Shown: one piece after another, positions 21,966-21,996 of the stretch
How the letters are laid out: every line of letters begins with the position of its first letter
How positions within the stretch are numbered: the stretch's first letter is position 1
Assembly (NCBI GenBank): GCA_937898525.1
Contig: CALCBC010000060.1
Coordinates: 1 to 21,996 of the forward strand
DNA from: an uncultured Sphingomonadales bacterium
GTDB lineage: Bacteria > Pseudomonadota > Alphaproteobacteria > Sphingomonadales > Sphingomonadaceae
Direction: 5' to 3'
Length of the DNA stretch: 21,996 nt
Notes under the pieces: model-generated
What the model was told of the DNA's origin: nothing
Seen by the model: the letters and a program-made list of their open reading frames with translations, nothing else
Databases searched by the model: none
Position numbers and translations under genes: made by a program

Positions 21966-21996
21966 TTCTCCCCCCTGCTATTTCTTGTACAATTAG

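Noticed and set aside
1..21996. CRISPR arrays, tRNA or rRNA genes, complete insertion sequences
   Set aside because: No regularly spaced repeats, no tRNA-like cloverleaf or TTCRA arm noticed, and no transposase frame were found by reading both strands; a covariance search would settle the tRNA point.

Overview
This window is GC-rich, densely coded bacterial chromosome, most likely from an alphaproteobacterium of the order Sphingomonadales. I base this on gene families and arrangement: the otsB-GH15-otsA cluster, an L9 with an acidic tail, a dnaN without dnaA or recF beside it, and Caulobacter-like promoter matches. No marker fixes the genus. There are no rRNA or tRNA genes, CRISPR arrays, prophage or complete insertion sequences. 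I see about 20 protein genes, a few very small ones, and several palindromic repeat elements.

Layout. 1-2168 (-): a membrane-bound PAS-GGDEF-EAL cyclic-di-GMP protein, cut by the window edge. 2299-3615 (+): an FprA-type ferredoxin-NADP reductase. 3616-3733 (-): a possible frameshifted small membrane protein. 3753-4880 (-): dnaN. 5182-8209 (-): fabG, a GxxExxY cassette, fabD and an LD-carboxypeptidase. 8490-9905 (+): a MurC/Mpl-like ligase divergent from the carboxypeptidase. 9982-11358 (-): two exported proteins of poorly known function, one of them DUF3237. 11628-12845 (+): rpsF-rpsR-rplI, followed by a terminator. 12968-16883 (+): otsB-GH15-otsA, joined by ATGA overlaps. 16899-17042 (-): a 47-residue cysteine-rich protein. 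17179-19202 (+): an OmpR-type response regulator overlapping its histidine kinase. 19206-20198 (-): an exported beta-propeller protein. 20279-21715 (+): AMP nucleosidase. 21811-21930 (-): a 39-residue single-pass membrane protein.

The genes fall into ordinary working groups: fatty-acid initiation (fabD, fabG), cell-wall peptide recycling (LD-carboxypeptidase with the Mur ligase), ribosomal proteins, trehalose synthesis with a possible hydrolase, and one two-component system.

The most interesting structure is between fabD and fabG. A cassette encoding a GxxExxY (PD-(D/E)XK-like) protein lies between 27-bp inverted repeats that match at 26 positions, and a 9-base direct repeat brackets it. The repeated word is the last codons of fabD on one side and the fabG ribosome binding site on the other. 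The insertion therefore appears to have split a tightly coupled fabD-fabG pair while regenerating both signals, with the cassette gene now stopping one base before fabG. A second, gene-less inverted repeat of similar sequence lies between the carboxypeptidase and the Mur ligase.
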